Numbered from the stretch's first letter, positions 9,784 to 21,611 are shown. The stretch is DNA of 25,119 nucleotides from Glomus cerebriforme (GCA_003550305.1 QKYT01000293.1:61965-87083), one strand, 5' to 3'. Translations and numbers: made by a program. Notes: generated from the letters alone by a model not told the origin.

Positions 9784-11952
9784 ATGTATATCTTTTTAAA
9801 AATTATAAAACGAAAAATGGTTGCGTTATTATTCTTCGCTATTATTTTGATTATCACAATTTATTATTTTCGTAAAGGTAATAAAATACCAAAAGAAATT
9901 GAAAATCTTCCGATCGTTTCAGGATTACCCATAGCATGGGCATATTTACGACAAAAGAATTATGATGAAATTGGAGATTTAATTCGCAAACTTTCGGGTG
10001 GCCATGAAATTTATTTGGTATGTCACATGATATATATTATTTCTAATTCTTTTATTTAAATATATCGTAAATTTTTATATTTATACTATATTGAAATTCT
10101 TTAGAGTCGCATCGGCATATTTATAGTGAATCTCGCAAGTCCTGAATATGCTAAAATTTTATTAACGGAATCAGGTAAAATATTTTTTTTTTTTAATGTG
10201 GAAAACATAAGGAAAGTTTCTTTAATATTTAAAACTATTTTGTAGAGGATAATACTCCAAAATCCGAAATGAATCCTGAAGGTATTTTATATAAATTTTT
10301 CGGAAGTGGATTGCCGTTTTCTAATGGCGACGTATGTACAAATTTAATATTCAACACAATTTCTGTAAGAATTATTTGCGTTAAATTTCTAGTAATATTG
10401 AAACAATTTTATAGATTTGGAGAACTTCTAGAAAAATAGCAAATCCCGCGTTCAATAATGCTTTATCTCCAGAAATTGTTGGTGAAACCACAATGGAACT
10501 TTTTGCTTTTATGCAACAAAATTTGAATCGTCCAATTAATGTATTCGAAGTTATGCAACGTACTACAATTGAAGTGTTGGGAAAATTGGCTTTTGGATAT
10601 AAATTTGGCGTAAGCATGAGGAAAATATTGCTTCAGTTTTTTCTTTAATTACTGTTACTAACTTAAAATTTTCAGTGTTTAGAATCTGATGAAACTCCTC
10701 ATATTATAAATGTTTATAAATATATAATTTCAGTTATTGTATCTCCTTTCCGTCGAGTATTTCCATGGATAAGTAAATTGCCTATAGAATCTAATAAAAA
10801 ATTCTTGGATGCTATCGAAGAATTTGATGGATTCATTTATGATATTATAGAATCAAAAAGAAATGAAATCAATAAAAAATCTTCCCATAGTCGTGATTTA
10901 TTAACGAGCATGTTAGAATTTAGCGAACAGGAGGGAATTAATACTGATATAACACAAATAAAACAATTAAGAGATGAGATGGTAAACTTTTTTGTCGCTG
11001 GACATGATAGTGAGTTTAGAATCAACTAATATTTATACAATTCATTCGTTTTTTTGTCTAGATAAATATTTATTTGATTAATTTTAAAATTTAGCTACTT
11101 CAATGGCGTTAAGTGCCTCACTTTATTATCTTGCAAAATATCCAGTAAGTGATTGATTTTCTGATTTTATATCCCTTTTATTTAATTAAAATTTTAAAAT
11201 TTTAATTTAAACTCAATAGAAAATACAAGAAAAAGCACGAGCAGAAGTAATAAGTATCCTTGGTAATGAACCAGTCATGCCAAATTCGGATCAATTAAAG
11301 GTAACGACTAAATTCCTTACATAACAACCTATTTTTACTCATATATATATATATATGTTAGGAAATGAAATATATCAACGCAATAATTAAAGAATCCTTA
11401 CGAATCCATCCGCCAACACCAATAATAACTCTTAGAAAATTAAAGAAGCCAATTAAGTTTGGTCCTTATATTTTACCAGTAAACACTGCATGTATGGTAA
11501 ATGCGTGGCAAATTCATCATAATCCAAAATATTGGGAAAATCCTAATCAATACAACCCTGAAAGATTCTTATCAAGTGACGAAAAAAGAGACAAATTTGC
11601 TTGGATTCCTTTTTCTGCTGGTCCAAGAAATTGGTATGTATAGTATATATTGTAATTTGATGATATAAATTTGATATTTAATGTTGTGAAAATTATATCT
11701 TTAGTATTGGACAAAATTTTTCTTTAATGGAACAAAGAGTTATTCTTTCAATGATTTGTAAGTATTATTTTACCGTAATTGATTTATTTAAAAAAATATT
11801 ATTAATTAATTTACTTTTACTTTAAAGTGCTCAAATATAATTGGACTCTCCCTGAAAATAGCGTTAATAAGGAAAAATTATTATTAGCACCTCAATTTTT
11901 ATTAAGACCCGTTGATCTAAAGCTTGTCTTTACTGAAAGAATTAAGGGATAA
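9784..11952 (+). CDS. Cytochrome P450 monooxygenase
   Basis: Ten exons give 499 aa, a normal P450 length: 9784-10017, 10105-10174, 10246-10331, 10415-10609, 10676-11009, 11095-11144, 11220-11300, 11362-11633, 11705-11757, 11828-11952. All join in frame with GT..AG introns of 61-87 nt. The diagnostic parts are in order: an N-terminal membrane anchor (residues 12-29), C-helix WRTSRK (132-137), I-helix oxygen-activation motif AGHDTT (303-308, split by an intron), K-helix ESLR (361-364), PERF (416-419), and the haem loop F434-SAGPRN-C441-IG with Cys441 as thiolate ligand. The enzyme should be tethered to the ER and draw electrons from NADPH-P450 reductase to oxidise a lipophilic substrate; substrate and CYP family cannot be told from sequence alone. 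A second ATG at 9817 starts directly at the hydrophobic anchor (488 aa) and may be the true start. The gene appears intact. Confidence 0.93.
11340..11356. repeat. (AT)n microsatellite in P450 intron 7
   Basis: A run of about eight AT repeats ends just before the gttag acceptor of the seventh P450 intron (exon 8 begins at 11362). It takes the place of the usual T-rich tract. Length variation here could affect splicing, but that is untested. Confidence 0.8.
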
Positions 11953-12364
11953 GTAATATATTATGGAAAAATACGTTTTATCTTTTCTAGTTTTAGTATT
12001 GTCATTAAAGATATCAGGACATTTAGCATAATAATAATCAATTTCGCGGATGTAATTCGGAATATGTAAGAGAAAACATATCAATAAAGTTATTAATAAC
12101 AGTTTATTTAAATAATTAGCATAATAATTAGATGTATTTTTTTTTAAAAAAAAAAAATTTCATCTATAAATTTCATTGGTGCATTGAATGTACTATTGTA
12201 AGTTGAAAAATTTCGCCACGATTACCCGTTACTATATTAACATCTTAACATCATGATTAAATCGGAGTCTATAAATTGGGATCTGCAACAACGTAAAAAA
12301 ATTTAAGGGTTTTTTTTGCTGATCGACAAAAAATTTTTTTCTTTCTCTAAAATTTCATTTAATT
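11953..12364. promoter_or_regulatory. Spacer between P450 and synthetase
   Basis: These 412 bp hold the P450 3' end and the synthetase promoter. A T run followed by an A run (about 12139-12160), flanked by agatg and catct, forms a long weak AT hairpin. Nothing else stands out as a defined element. Confidence 0.4.
12083..12088 (+). terminator. Candidate poly(A) signal AATAAA
   Basis: AATAAA lies 131 nt past the P450 stop codon and well before the next start. Assigned by position only. Confidence 0.35.
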
Positions 12365-15300
12365 ATGCTTCATTGTTTATTTCGAAAAAAAAACCAATTC
12401 CCTAATAAATTTACAATAAAACTTTCAAGAATATTAACATTTTCTTCAAAAATGAGTGACGAATCATCAAAGAAAAGTATTAAAGCAAATAATAATGATA
12501 ATTTGAATAAAAAGTATAGTGATACTTTGTTATTACCAAAGACAAATTTTTCATTAAGAGCTGATACTGTTAATAGAGAAATTTTGTTTCAAGATAGATG
12601 TTCTAAAGATTTATATCAATGGCAGGTATTTATTTTATCAACGGATTTTTTTTTCTGTCATATTTTCTTATTTCCTTCAATATATCAACTTATTTTTATT
12701 TATCTGTGTAGATAGAAAATAATCCAAAAGAATTATTTATATTACATGATGGTCCACCTTATGCTAATGGAAATTTGCACATAGGTAAATTTTTAGTTTT
12801 CAATTTATTCATTCATTTATTTATTTTTTTTGTGAAATCGTGAAATTAAATTGAAATCAAATTTGTTCTATTTTAGGACATGCATTAAATAAAATATTAA
12901 AAGATATTATAAATCGTTATAAGGTATTACATGGATATAAAGTGAAGTAAGAATAATAAATTATCAGAAATTTTGCTTTTCTGATATATTTTATGTTGCA
13001 TTAAAATTATTCAAGTTACATTCCAGGATGGGATTGCCATGGTTTACCAATTGAACTAAAAGCATTGACAGAACTAAAAGTAAGATTATGTTATTTTCTT
13101 TGCTATTGGTTTTAACTAATAATAATTATTAATATATTCCCTTTCTTTTAGAATGTTGATAAATCTTCGTTAACGCCACTACAAATTCGTGAAGTGGCTA
13201 AAAAAAGTGCTTTAGATGCATTAGAAGTTCAAAGAAAAGAATTTACTAGTTGGGGTATAATGGGAGATTGGGAAAATCCTTACAAAACTTTGGGTATGAA
13301 ATTTTCTGACTTTTCTTATAGTATTTTTTTGTGATAATAATGTTTTGAATTGAACATTTTAGATAAGGAATATGAAGTTAGACAGTTACAAGTGTTTCAT
13401 AAAATGATGAAAAAAGGTAACTATTTTTAAGAAATTTTTATGTAAGTTAATTTGTTTTTTTTTTAAATTGAACTTTAAACATATTTTTTTAAGGATACAT
13501 TTACAGACAAAATAAACCTGTATATTGGTCTCCTTCTTCAAGGTATTTATAATTATAAAATTTAAAATTTAATTTGCTTATAAATGTTTGATTTCATTTT
13601 TTTTAAAAAATTTTTTTTTTTAGAACGGCATTAGCAGAAGCAGAACTAGAATATCGTGATGACCATCAGAGCAGATCTGTTTATGTGAAGCTACCTGTAA
13701 TTGATTCAAGTAAATATAAAAAAAAAAGTTTATTAAAAATATTAAATATTTTTACTTAATTTAGTATTTGTTGTTATTAGCCCTAGATATGCAAGATATT
13801 CCAAAAGATAATTTGTATGTATTGATATGGACAACAACTCCGTGGACCCTTCCTGCAAACCAGGTTTAAATTATTTATTTAATCCGATTTGTTATTAATT
13901 TAATATTAATATTTCGATCATAATCAAAGAAAATTATTTTATTTAGGCAGTTGCAATAAATCAAAATATGGAATATTCAATCGTTTATCCAAATGACAAC
14001 ACATCACAAAATTATTATATAATTGCAACCAAAAGATTAGATGCATTAAGGAATGTTCTTGGTGCAGGATTGAACGTCAAATCCACATTTAAAGGTATGT
14101 ACTAAAAAATGAAATTTATTATATTAAGCGGTAAAAATTACCAAATTATTAATTAAGTATACATTCTATTTTTTTTTATTAGGTCAACAACTTATCGGAA
14201 CAACTTACATACATCCAATAAACGGACAGCAATGTAAGATTATTGATGCTCTTCACATTACTGAAGAATCCGGTACAGGTAGGTTAAAAAATAAAATAAT
14301 AAATGTCTTGATTATTACAGATTTTAAAAAATCTTGGTTTTTTTTAGGATTAGTTCATATAGCACCAGGTCATGGAATGGAAGATTATGAAACGTGTAAA
14401 AAATTAAATATTCAAACGTTTTGTCCAGTTGATGAATTTGGTAAATTTACTTCAGAAGTAGGCGAATCTACATTTGAAGGCAAACCAGTATTAACGGATG
14501 GGACATTAGCAGTAATAGAATATTTAAAAAAAAGGAATATTTTAATTAGAGAAGAGAATTATCGACATAAATATCCTTATGATTGGAGAACAAAAAAGCC
14601 GATTATACTAAGAGCTACAGCACAATGGTTTGCCAACGTTGAAGCTATTAAACAAGAAGCCATTAAATTAATTAAGGATGTCGAAATGATACCTAAATCC
14701 GGTAAATATTTAAATATTTGTATATTTTAATTTAAATTATACTAATTTCATTATTTTTTAATTATAGCACAACATCGATTAGAACAATTTACTCTATCAC
14801 GTAGTGAATGGTGTATTTCGCGTCAAAGATCTTGGGGAGTTCCTATTCCCGTTTTTTATGAATTGGAAACAGATATTCCTTTGTTAACAGATTCTTCCAT
14901 AGAACATATTATTGAAATTTTCAAGAAACATGGATCAGATGGTTGGTGGAAACTTAATGATCGAGAACTACTTGCTTCTGAATATAGAAATGATGGTAAT
15001 TATAACCAAATTTGAACATTTATAAGTTTTTTTAAAGAATCATTTATAACGATTTTTGAATTATGTTTAGGTAAAACATATAAGAAAGGAAATGATACAA
15101 TGGATGTATGGTTTGATAGTGGAGTTTCATGGACTTTTATCATGGAAAAAGTTAAAAGGTAAATATATAGAGTGATATAATATTATTTATATGTTGTAAT
15201 TATTTATAAATAAAACGCCTATGGCTTCTCGAAAAAAAACTAATTTATAAATGTTTTTAATTTCGTAGAAAAGATTTCAAGGCAATAGCAGATTTATATT

Positions 15301-17092
15301 TGGAAGGAAGTGATCAGCATCGTGGATGGTTTCAATCTTCATTATTAACATCTGGTAACTACATAATTTTGTTTTAAATTTTTTAGTATCGTTCATTTTT
15401 AATTATTATTATTATTATTTTTTTTGTCTAGTTGCTGTTAATAATAAAGCTCCATATGAAAAATTGATTACACATGGATTTGTTGTGGATGAACAAGGTC
15501 GAAAAATGTCAAAATCTTTAGGAAATGTTATAGATCCTAAAACTATAATTAAAGGCGGAAATGTAAGAAAAAAATTAAACCTAATATATATTTTATTGTT
15601 TGTTTTCATTAAATAAATTTTAAAATAAATTCATTAATAATTTTTGGTTTATAGAATCTGAAGCAAGACCCAGCATATGGAATAGATGTGTTAAGACTAT
15701 GGGTTGCATCATCAGAATATGTTAAAGACATTAATATAGGGAAAACTGTAATGAGTCAAGTTGGAGAAAATGTTCGAAAATATCGTAATACTGCAAGATT
15801 TATGTTGGGTAATTTGAATAATTTTAGATACAATCAATTAGTTGAATACGAAGATCTTAATTTGGTTAGTAATTTCGCCACGTTTTATTTTAAAGTATAT
15901 TTGAATTGCGATTAGAAATTGACTTGATTGTGTTTTATCATAGATTGATAAATACATGTTGCATGAAGTCTATCATTTTGGAAAAGTTGTTAAGACTTTT
16001 TATGATGAATATACATTTAACAAAGGTATTTAAAAATTGCTTTTTTAACGTTTTATTATTTGAAAAATCGTACCAATATCATATTTTATTTAATTTCACC
16101 GATAATACATTATAGTCGTCCAAGCATTAAATAATTTCACAAACGTGTTGCTATCAGCATTTTATTTTGATATTGTAAAAGATAGATTATATGCTGATCA
16201 TATAATAAGCCAGAGTAGAAGGAGTGTTTTAACTGTTCTTTATCATGTGAGTATTATAGATATTGACATTATTCTTACTCTATTTTCATAATATTAATCA
16301 GAATTTATCTTTTTAATAGATTTTGAATATATACACTATATCATTATCACCAATAGTTCCGCATCTTGCAGAAGAAATTTATGAGAATTTTAAAAACATT
16401 AGCCATAAAGAATGTGATAGTGTATTTAAATTAGGATGGTATAATTTGGTATGTAATTAACTATATTAAATTTATTATAAATTTATTTTATTTAAGTATT
16501 AATTTCATTTAATAACTATAGGGCGAAAAATGGGATAATCAACCTCTACAACAAGAGTGGAATGTTTTAAAGTATTTAAGAAATGAAGTAAATCAGTTAT
16601 TAGAAGTTGCCAGAAAAGACAAGTAAGCTTTAATAAATGTTGATTAATTTTTTTTTTTTTTTATAAAATAAAAAATATTTATAATTTTTTATTTATGTAG
16701 GGTTATAAAGAGTTCTTTGGAGGCTAATGTAAAATTATATGTCAACCCTTCAGAATTATTTAATTTATTACAAAAACATGGTAATGTAATAATATATTAT
16801 TATTATATGTATTTAATTTTATTTTTTCTGATTATTTTTTCTTTTTCTTTACGCCAAAAAATTAGATTTGAAACATATCTTTATAACGTCAGATGCAACA
16901 ATATCATCTTTATCTTCACAAATGACTGAGGATAATTCAAAATACGTTAATGAAATTAAATTATCTGATGGAATTTGTAAAATTGTAATTGAAAGAGCTT
17001 CTTTATTCAAGTGTCCTAGATGTTGGAATTATAATACACAAATTGAAGGCGAATTATGTAAGAGATGTGAGAATGTTTTAACAATGAATTAA
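12365..17092 (+). CDS. ISM1: Isoleucyl-tRNA synthetase, mitochondrial (bacterial type)
   Basis: Twenty-three exons give 990 aa, close to yeast Ism1: 12365-12625, 12712-12784, 12877-12946, 13016-13079, 13152-13293, 13363-13416, 13494-13542, 13624-13709, 13781-13863, 13947-14094, 14183-14278, 14348-14701, 14768-14995, 15071-15158, 15269-15354, 15432-15562, 15655-15864, 15944-16025, 16116-16246, 16320-16448, 16522-16622, 16701-16780, 16866-17092. All phases fit. The enzyme charges tRNA-Ile with isoleucine, a class Ia reaction. Seen: HIGH (110-113), [10 protein letters not shown] (139-148), editing-domain motifs [10 protein letters not shown] (284-293) and [16 protein letters not shown] (374-389), DVWFDSG (581-587), GSDQHRGWF (612-620), KMSKS (652-656), and a C-terminal zinc site C965/C968/C980/C983. 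The basic N-terminus ([20 protein letters not shown]) looks like a mitochondrial presequence. A second ATG at 12452 (MSDESSKK) lies after it. The gene appears intact. Confidence 0.96.
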
Positions 17093-17389
17093 TCCCTTAC
17101 AAATTAAGTTGAATTACTTTGCGTCTTTGCCATCCGTTGTACTTTATAATTTTACAAAAATCATTAATAAAAACATAAAAACTCTAGCAAGAAAAAAAAT
17201 GCTCATTTGTTCTACCAATCAACGTATTTGTAAATGTGATAGATCTAAAATGATTTTTCAAGTATATTTGCTATTAAATATTAATTTATTATTAGATATA
17301 AATTATTGTAATAAAATTTTCTTTAATAATTATAATAAAAAATTCACTTATAAAAAAAATTACACCTGTTTACTATTTAAAGTAAATAA
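17093..17389. other. Convergent 3' spacer
   Basis: 297 bp between the stop codons of the synthetase and the first F-box gene, which face each other. It holds both 3' ends. The 94-codon plus-strand frame opening at 17109 lies in the synthetase 3' UTR and has no protein character. A tttatt at 17285-17290 is a possible poly(A) signal for the minus-strand gene. Confidence 0.5.
17166..17171 (+). terminator. Candidate poly(A) signal AATAAA
   Basis: AATAAA lies 74 nt after the synthetase stop codon in the convergent spacer. Supported by position only. Confidence 0.35.
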
Positions 17390-18952
17390 CTAATAAATTT
17401 CACCCATTTCTTCTACATATTTCTCGCCATCAATCTTTAAATCTTCATAACATTGAATTATAACATTATAAATTTTAAATTTATCTACTTGATCATCCAA
17501 AAAGAACAAATCCGTATCATGATCCTTAAAAGCAAGATACTTGACTCTTTGTCTTTTTATAATATTATCCTCTATATAAGATGAAATATCTTGTCCCATT
17601 TTATTATTAATAAGTAATTTTTTAACGAAAGTATTTTGAAAATTTTTTAAGAATATTTCAAAATCATTTGCAATGATCATAAGATTTAAATTTAAATATT
17701 CTAATTTAGAAGGAAGAATTTGTCCTAATCCTTGTAATAAAATTGAATTATCAAAATCAATAGTAAGATAATTAAGATTTTGTCCAATATTTTTAATTAA
17801 ATCAAATGCTAGATGAATACTTTGATTGTATCCTTGTAATTCCAAATATTTAATTTTTACACAATATGAAATAATCAATTCAAGTAATGGTTTCTCAAAT
17901 TCATTTCTTACAAGTCCAATATTTTCTAAATAATCACCAGATTTTCGTAATAATAATCGTAATGAATCAATTTGTAACATTACATCCATGAATAAAGATT
18001 TCAACTTGAATTGTTTTGTAGTATTAATAATTTGTTGTATAAAATCGGAATTTAAAGAATGACAATAAAGAAGATGAATAGATTCTAAAACATTTAAATG
18101 TTCAATTACTTCATTCAGTATAATTATATTTTTGAAGTTAATTCTACAAAATATAATTGTTTTTAGAGTATTTGAACAATTAGAATTTTTTAATGATAAT
18201 AAAGAATGATGTAAAGGGAAATGATTATATTTAAATAAAATTGTTTTGAGATTTTGTTGTGAATTAATTATATGGGATGAAAAAGTTTCATTTAAACTAT
18301 TTAATCTATTAAATTGAACATAAAATGTTGAAATTGAATTACAATTCAATGATAAAAATGATAATAAAGAATCAAATTTTGATGAATATGTAATTTGAAG
18401 TTTTAAATTTTTGATTCCACGAATGAAATTTGGATTTTGTAAAATCAATTCAAATGCACCATTTAAATAATCAAAATACATAGATGCAATGACTTCAAAA
18501 GTATGTAAATTTGCTTTATTTTCAATGAATATTTTAAATAATGTCTTGGAAATGAATGATAAACTTAGACTATAATAACAAGTTCTAGCAGTTGTTATCA
18601 GAGACGTCCACGTTATAATAGAACGATAAATTTTCCATGTGTTTAAATATTTAATAAAACTAGGATAATTAAATAATGTATTTGAAGGAAATATATCATC
18701 ATTAATAATTCCATATCCATTTAATTTTGCTTTATCATGTTCGTTTATATTGTGTAAATAAATTTTAATAAAATGATAATTTTTTGTAGGAATTGAAAAT
18801 GGATTTTCCCATAGTAATGGTATTGCTATACGACACCATAGTCTATTAACTAAAATGCATGAATATAATGTTGGAAAATCGTTTCGAAAATATTGTATAA
18901 TTTCATTTATTAATTCGGGTAAATCTCCTGAAATTATTTTTGAATACGTCAT
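17390..18952 (-). CDS. F-box protein, LRR-like C-terminal region (paralog 1)
   Basis: A single-exon gene of 520 aa. Residues 10-50 are an F-box of the kind expanded in Rhizophagus: DLPELINEIIQYF, then TLYSCILVNRLWCRIAIPLLWENPF. The rest is a long leucine/asparagine-rich region with irregular leucine-rich repeats, for example LNVLESIHLLYC, FKLKSLFMD and LPSKLEYLNLNLMI. Such proteins are expected to bind Skp1 through the F-box and substrates through the LRR-like part, directing them to SCF-mediated ubiquitination; the target is unknown. The start ATG is set by alignment with the neighbour at 19918-21522, whose first residues (MTCTK against MTYSK) and upstream DNA match. It is convergent with the synthetase and followed upstream by its paralog, suggesting tandem duplication. 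No frameshift or stop is seen, so it looks functional. Confidence 0.9.
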   Translation of the reverse strand: MTYSKIISGDLPELINEIIQYFRNDFPTLYSCILVNRLWCRIAIPLLWENPFSIPTKNYHFIKIYLHNINEHDKAKLNGYGIINDDIFPSNTLFNYPSFIKYLNTWKIYRSIITWTSLITTARTCYYSLSLSFISKTLFKIFIENKANLHTFEVIASMYFDYLNGAFELILQNPNFIRGIKNLKLQITYSSKFDSLLSFLSLNCNSISTFYVQFNRLNSLNETFSSHIINSQQNLKTILFKYNHFPLHHSLLSLKNSNCSNTLKTIIFCRINFKNIIILNEVIEHLNVLESIHLLYCHSLNSDFIQQIINTTKQFKLKSLFMDVMLQIDSLRLLLRKSGDYLENIGLVRNEFEKPLLELIISYCVKIKYLELQGYNQSIHLAFDLIKNIGQNLNYLTIDFDNSILLQGLGQILPSKLEYLNLNLMIIANDFEIFLKNFQNTFVKKLLINNKMGQDISSYIEDNIIKRQRVKYLAFKDHDTDLFFLDDQVDKFKIYNVIIQCYEDLKIDGEKYVEEMGEIY

Positions 18953-19917
18953 ATTTATTGTAAGTGAAGGGAATTGGAAAGAACTGTCTCATTTTTACGA
19001 ATGTTTGCATTAATAAATATGTTGATCACGATCATGTGGATACACAATTTCGGTATTTTGGCTAATTACTAATCAAAAATTTACCTACTTGATGGTAATA
19101 CAATATTAATTATTCCAATTTTTGCCACAAATTAAGTAAATGTGTGGTAGACTGTGCATTAGTTAAGAAAAAATTTATTAATCCGGAAAAACTTCCTAGT
19201 TTGTAATGATCTCTTGATTTCGGCTACTTCTACTTGTTGAATTAAACTCTTTAAGGGTGCTGCTGCTAATCTGTGTTAAATCGAATTCGTTGTCAATAGT
19301 GCGGACTATACCATAAATATATGTTCAGGAAATTGGTGTCGGGGCTGCTTGCTCATTGGTGTAACTAAATTCACTCTTTAGTTTTTTACGCCTGATTTCA
19401 ATACACATCCTCCATGCACTAGGGTTTGAACCAATTATAAATAAAATATTAATATCATTACCTGAAGTGATCGCATATGAGACAGTTTTCAAATATATGA
19501 TAATTTCATAAACTAAAAGCAGTTTGTGGTACTAATATGCGTTTATGAAGTTATTTGGGTAGGAGAGCTTAAATTTTATTAATAATATTTGTAACATCTT
19601 TAGATTATTCCATTTCAACACAACAAATTTCTATAAAAAGCAGTTTTTAATAAATGTTAGTGAGTATTAAAAATTAATAGAAGATAATTTATTTATTTTT
19701 AAAGTGATTTTTATTGTTATTTTTATTTAATGTAAATGTTTTCGCCCATTTTTATTAAATGAAAACACACAACTTTTTAAATCTTTGTTATTCATTTATA
19801 GATACAGTAAGAAAATAAATAAGAAAACGATTTTAATTTTATCTATTTATAATAACAAAAATTTCTTATCTTGTTCTAATATAAATCTAATTTAGTAATC
19901 AATAATAATAATAATAA
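18953..19917. other. Spacer between the two F-box paralogs
   Basis: 965 bp hold the promoter of paralog 1 (left) and the 3' end of paralog 2 (right). Apart from the conserved element at 19030-19047 I recognise nothing. The middle, about 19180-19440, is less AT-rich and includes a B-box-like word on the minus strand near 19424-19434, but no tRNA can be folded around it. Confidence 0.5.
19030..19047 (-). promoter_or_regulatory. Conserved upstream element of F-box paralog 1
   Basis: gatcatgtggatacacaa, 78 nt upstream of the paralog 1 start, is identical over 18 bp to 21594-21611 upstream of paralog 2. Similarity continues outward (ttttggctaattac against tttcggctaatcac). Either it is a shared promoter element or the duplicated unit included the promoter. 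Confidence 0.6.
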
Positions 19918-21522
19918 TCAATACATATCTTTTATATATTTGTAACAATTAATATTTAAATCATCATAATTTTGAACTATAACATTATAAAATTTAAAAT
20001 TTTTAACTTGATCTTTCAAAAAAATTAAATCACTTTTCATAAAATTTTCTTTATAAGCTAAATATTTAACCCTTTTCTTTTTCACAATATAATTTTCTAT
20101 ATAAGATAAAATTTTAAAATTTTCTACTTTCATATTATTTTTGATTAATAATTTCTTAATAAAAGTATTTTGAGAATTTTTTAAAAAGATTTCAAAATCA
20201 TTTTCGTTAATCATAAGAGATAAATTTAAATATTCTAATTTAGAAGGAAGAATTTGACCTAAATTTAATAAAACAATTGAACTAAGTTCAATATCATCAT
20301 TTAATTGTCTATCAATACAAAGATAATTAAGATTTTGTTTAATATTTTCAATTAAATTAAAAACTAAAAAAATATTTTGATTATCAAAACCCCATAATTC
20401 AAAAAAATTAATTTCTACATTATATAAAATAATTAATTCAAGTAATTGTTTCTTTAAACCATTACATATTAATGGTTCAAATCTAATATTTTCTAAATAA
20501 TTACCAGATTTTTGTAATAATAATTGAAATAATTCAATTTGAAATATTTCACTTAAAAATAAAGATCTTAATTTAAAAGGTTTAGTAATATCAATAATTT
20601 GTTGAATAAAATCAGAATTTAAAGAATAACAATAAAGAATATGAATAGATTCTAAAACATTTAATTGTTCAAAAACTTCTTTTAAAATAAATATTCTTTT
20701 AAAATCAATATAATAAAATATAATAGTTTTTAAAGTATTTGAACAATTAGAATTTTTTAATGATAATAAAGAATGATATAAAGGAAAATCATTAAATTGA
20801 AATAAAATTTTCTTAAGATTATTTTGAGAATTTATAATACGTGATAAAAATTTTTCAATACCATTATTTTCTTTAAATTGAAAATGAATTTTTGAAATTG
20901 AATTACAATTAGAAGATAAGAATGATAAAAAAGATCCAATTTTTGCAATCCTTCTACCAGTACGAAGTTTAAAATTTTTAATATTACTAATGAAATAAGA
21001 ATTTTGTAAAATTAATTCAAAAATAAAATTAAAATTTTCACAATCTTTATCAGTAAACATTTCAATTTCAAAAGTATGTAAATTTGCTTCATTATCAATG
21101 AATATTTTAAATAATGACTTATAAATTAATTGTGTTAAGTTTATAGAAGAATTAAATTTTGTTCTAACAGTTACAGCCCACATTGTAATTGAACGAGAAA
21201 TTCCAAGTGTATTTATATTCTTAATAAAACTAGGATAATTAAATAAAGTATTTGAAGAATATAAATTAATATTAATCCCACTTTCAATTAATTTTACTTT
21301 ATCATCATCATTTAAATTATTCAAGTAAATGTCAATAAAATGATAATTTTCAAGAATTTTAATTGAAAAAGGATTCTCCCATAATAATGGAATTGTTACA
21401 CGACACCATAATCTATTAACTAAAATACATGAATGTAATGTTGAAAGATCATTTTGAAAATATTTCATAATTTTATTTATTAATTCGGGTAGATCCCCCA
21501 AAGATATTTTTGTACATGTCAT
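19918..21522 (-). CDS. F-box protein, LRR-like C-terminal region (paralog 2)
   Basis: A single-exon gene of 534 aa from the ATG at 21520-21522 to a TGA at 19918-19920. The open frame continues six codons further upstream but contains no ATG there. The F-box at about residues 10-50 (DLPELINKIMKYF, then TLHSCILVNRLWCRVTIPLLWENPF) is nearly the same as in the gene at 17390-18952. Similarity runs the full length, for example SNTLFNYPSFIK, NSDFIQQII and LGQILPSKLEYLNL. Scattered replacements and small indels show that the duplicate is not brand new. The expected role is an SCF substrate receptor with an LRR-like recognition region; substrate unknown. Codon use is even more A/T-skewed than in paralog 1, with many Asn, Lys and Ile. 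No disruption is seen. Confidence 0.9.
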   Translation of the reverse strand: MTCTKISLGDLPELINKIMKYFQNDLSTLHSCILVNRLWCRVTIPLLWENPFSIKILENYHFIDIYLNNLNDDDKVKLIESGININLYSSNTLFNYPSFIKNINTLGISRSITMWAVTVRTKFNSSINLTQLIYKSLFKIFIDNEANLHTFEIEMFTDKDCENFNFIFELILQNSYFISNIKNFKLRTGRRIAKIGSFLSFLSSNCNSISKIHFQFKENNGIEKFLSRIINSQNNLKKILFQFNDFPLYHSLLSLKNSNCSNTLKTIIFYYIDFKRIFILKEVFEQLNVLESIHILYCYSLNSDFIQQIIDITKPFKLRSLFLSEIFQIELFQLLLQKSGNYLENIRFEPLICNGLKKQLLELIILYNVEINFFELWGFDNQNIFLVFNLIENIKQNLNYLCIDRQLNDDIELSSIVLLNLGQILPSKLEYLNLSLMINENDFEIFLKNSQNTFIKKLLIKNNMKVENFKILSYIENYIVKKKRVKYLAYKENFMKSDLIFLKDQVKNFKFYNVIVQNYDDLNINCYKYIKDMY

Positions 21523-21593
21523 ATTTTTGATTGTTGGCAAAGAAAAAAAGGGAATGAAAAAAAAAAAATAACTCCCTAATAACGTCGATCATT

Positions 21594-21611
21594 GATCATG
21601 TGGATACACAA
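21594..21611 (-). promoter_or_regulatory. Conserved upstream element of F-box paralog 2
   Basis: Same 18-bp word as 19030-19047, here 72 nt upstream of the ATG at 21522. The nearly equal distance to the two starts supports that ATG and suggests a shared promoter inherited by duplication. Confidence 0.6.

Noticed and set aside
14308..14730. Free-standing 140-codon protein with [14 protein letters not shown]
   Set aside because: This is exon 12 of the synthetase with intron sequence read through at both ends.
19410..19440. Possible tRNA T-arm / B box (GGTTCAAACCC, minus strand)
   Set aside because: No acceptor stem, anticodon arm or A box could be placed around it.
19918..21540. Longer start for F-box paralog 2 at 21540
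   Set aside because: The codon there is TTG. The ATG at 21522 aligns with the start of paralog 1 and with its upstream DNA.
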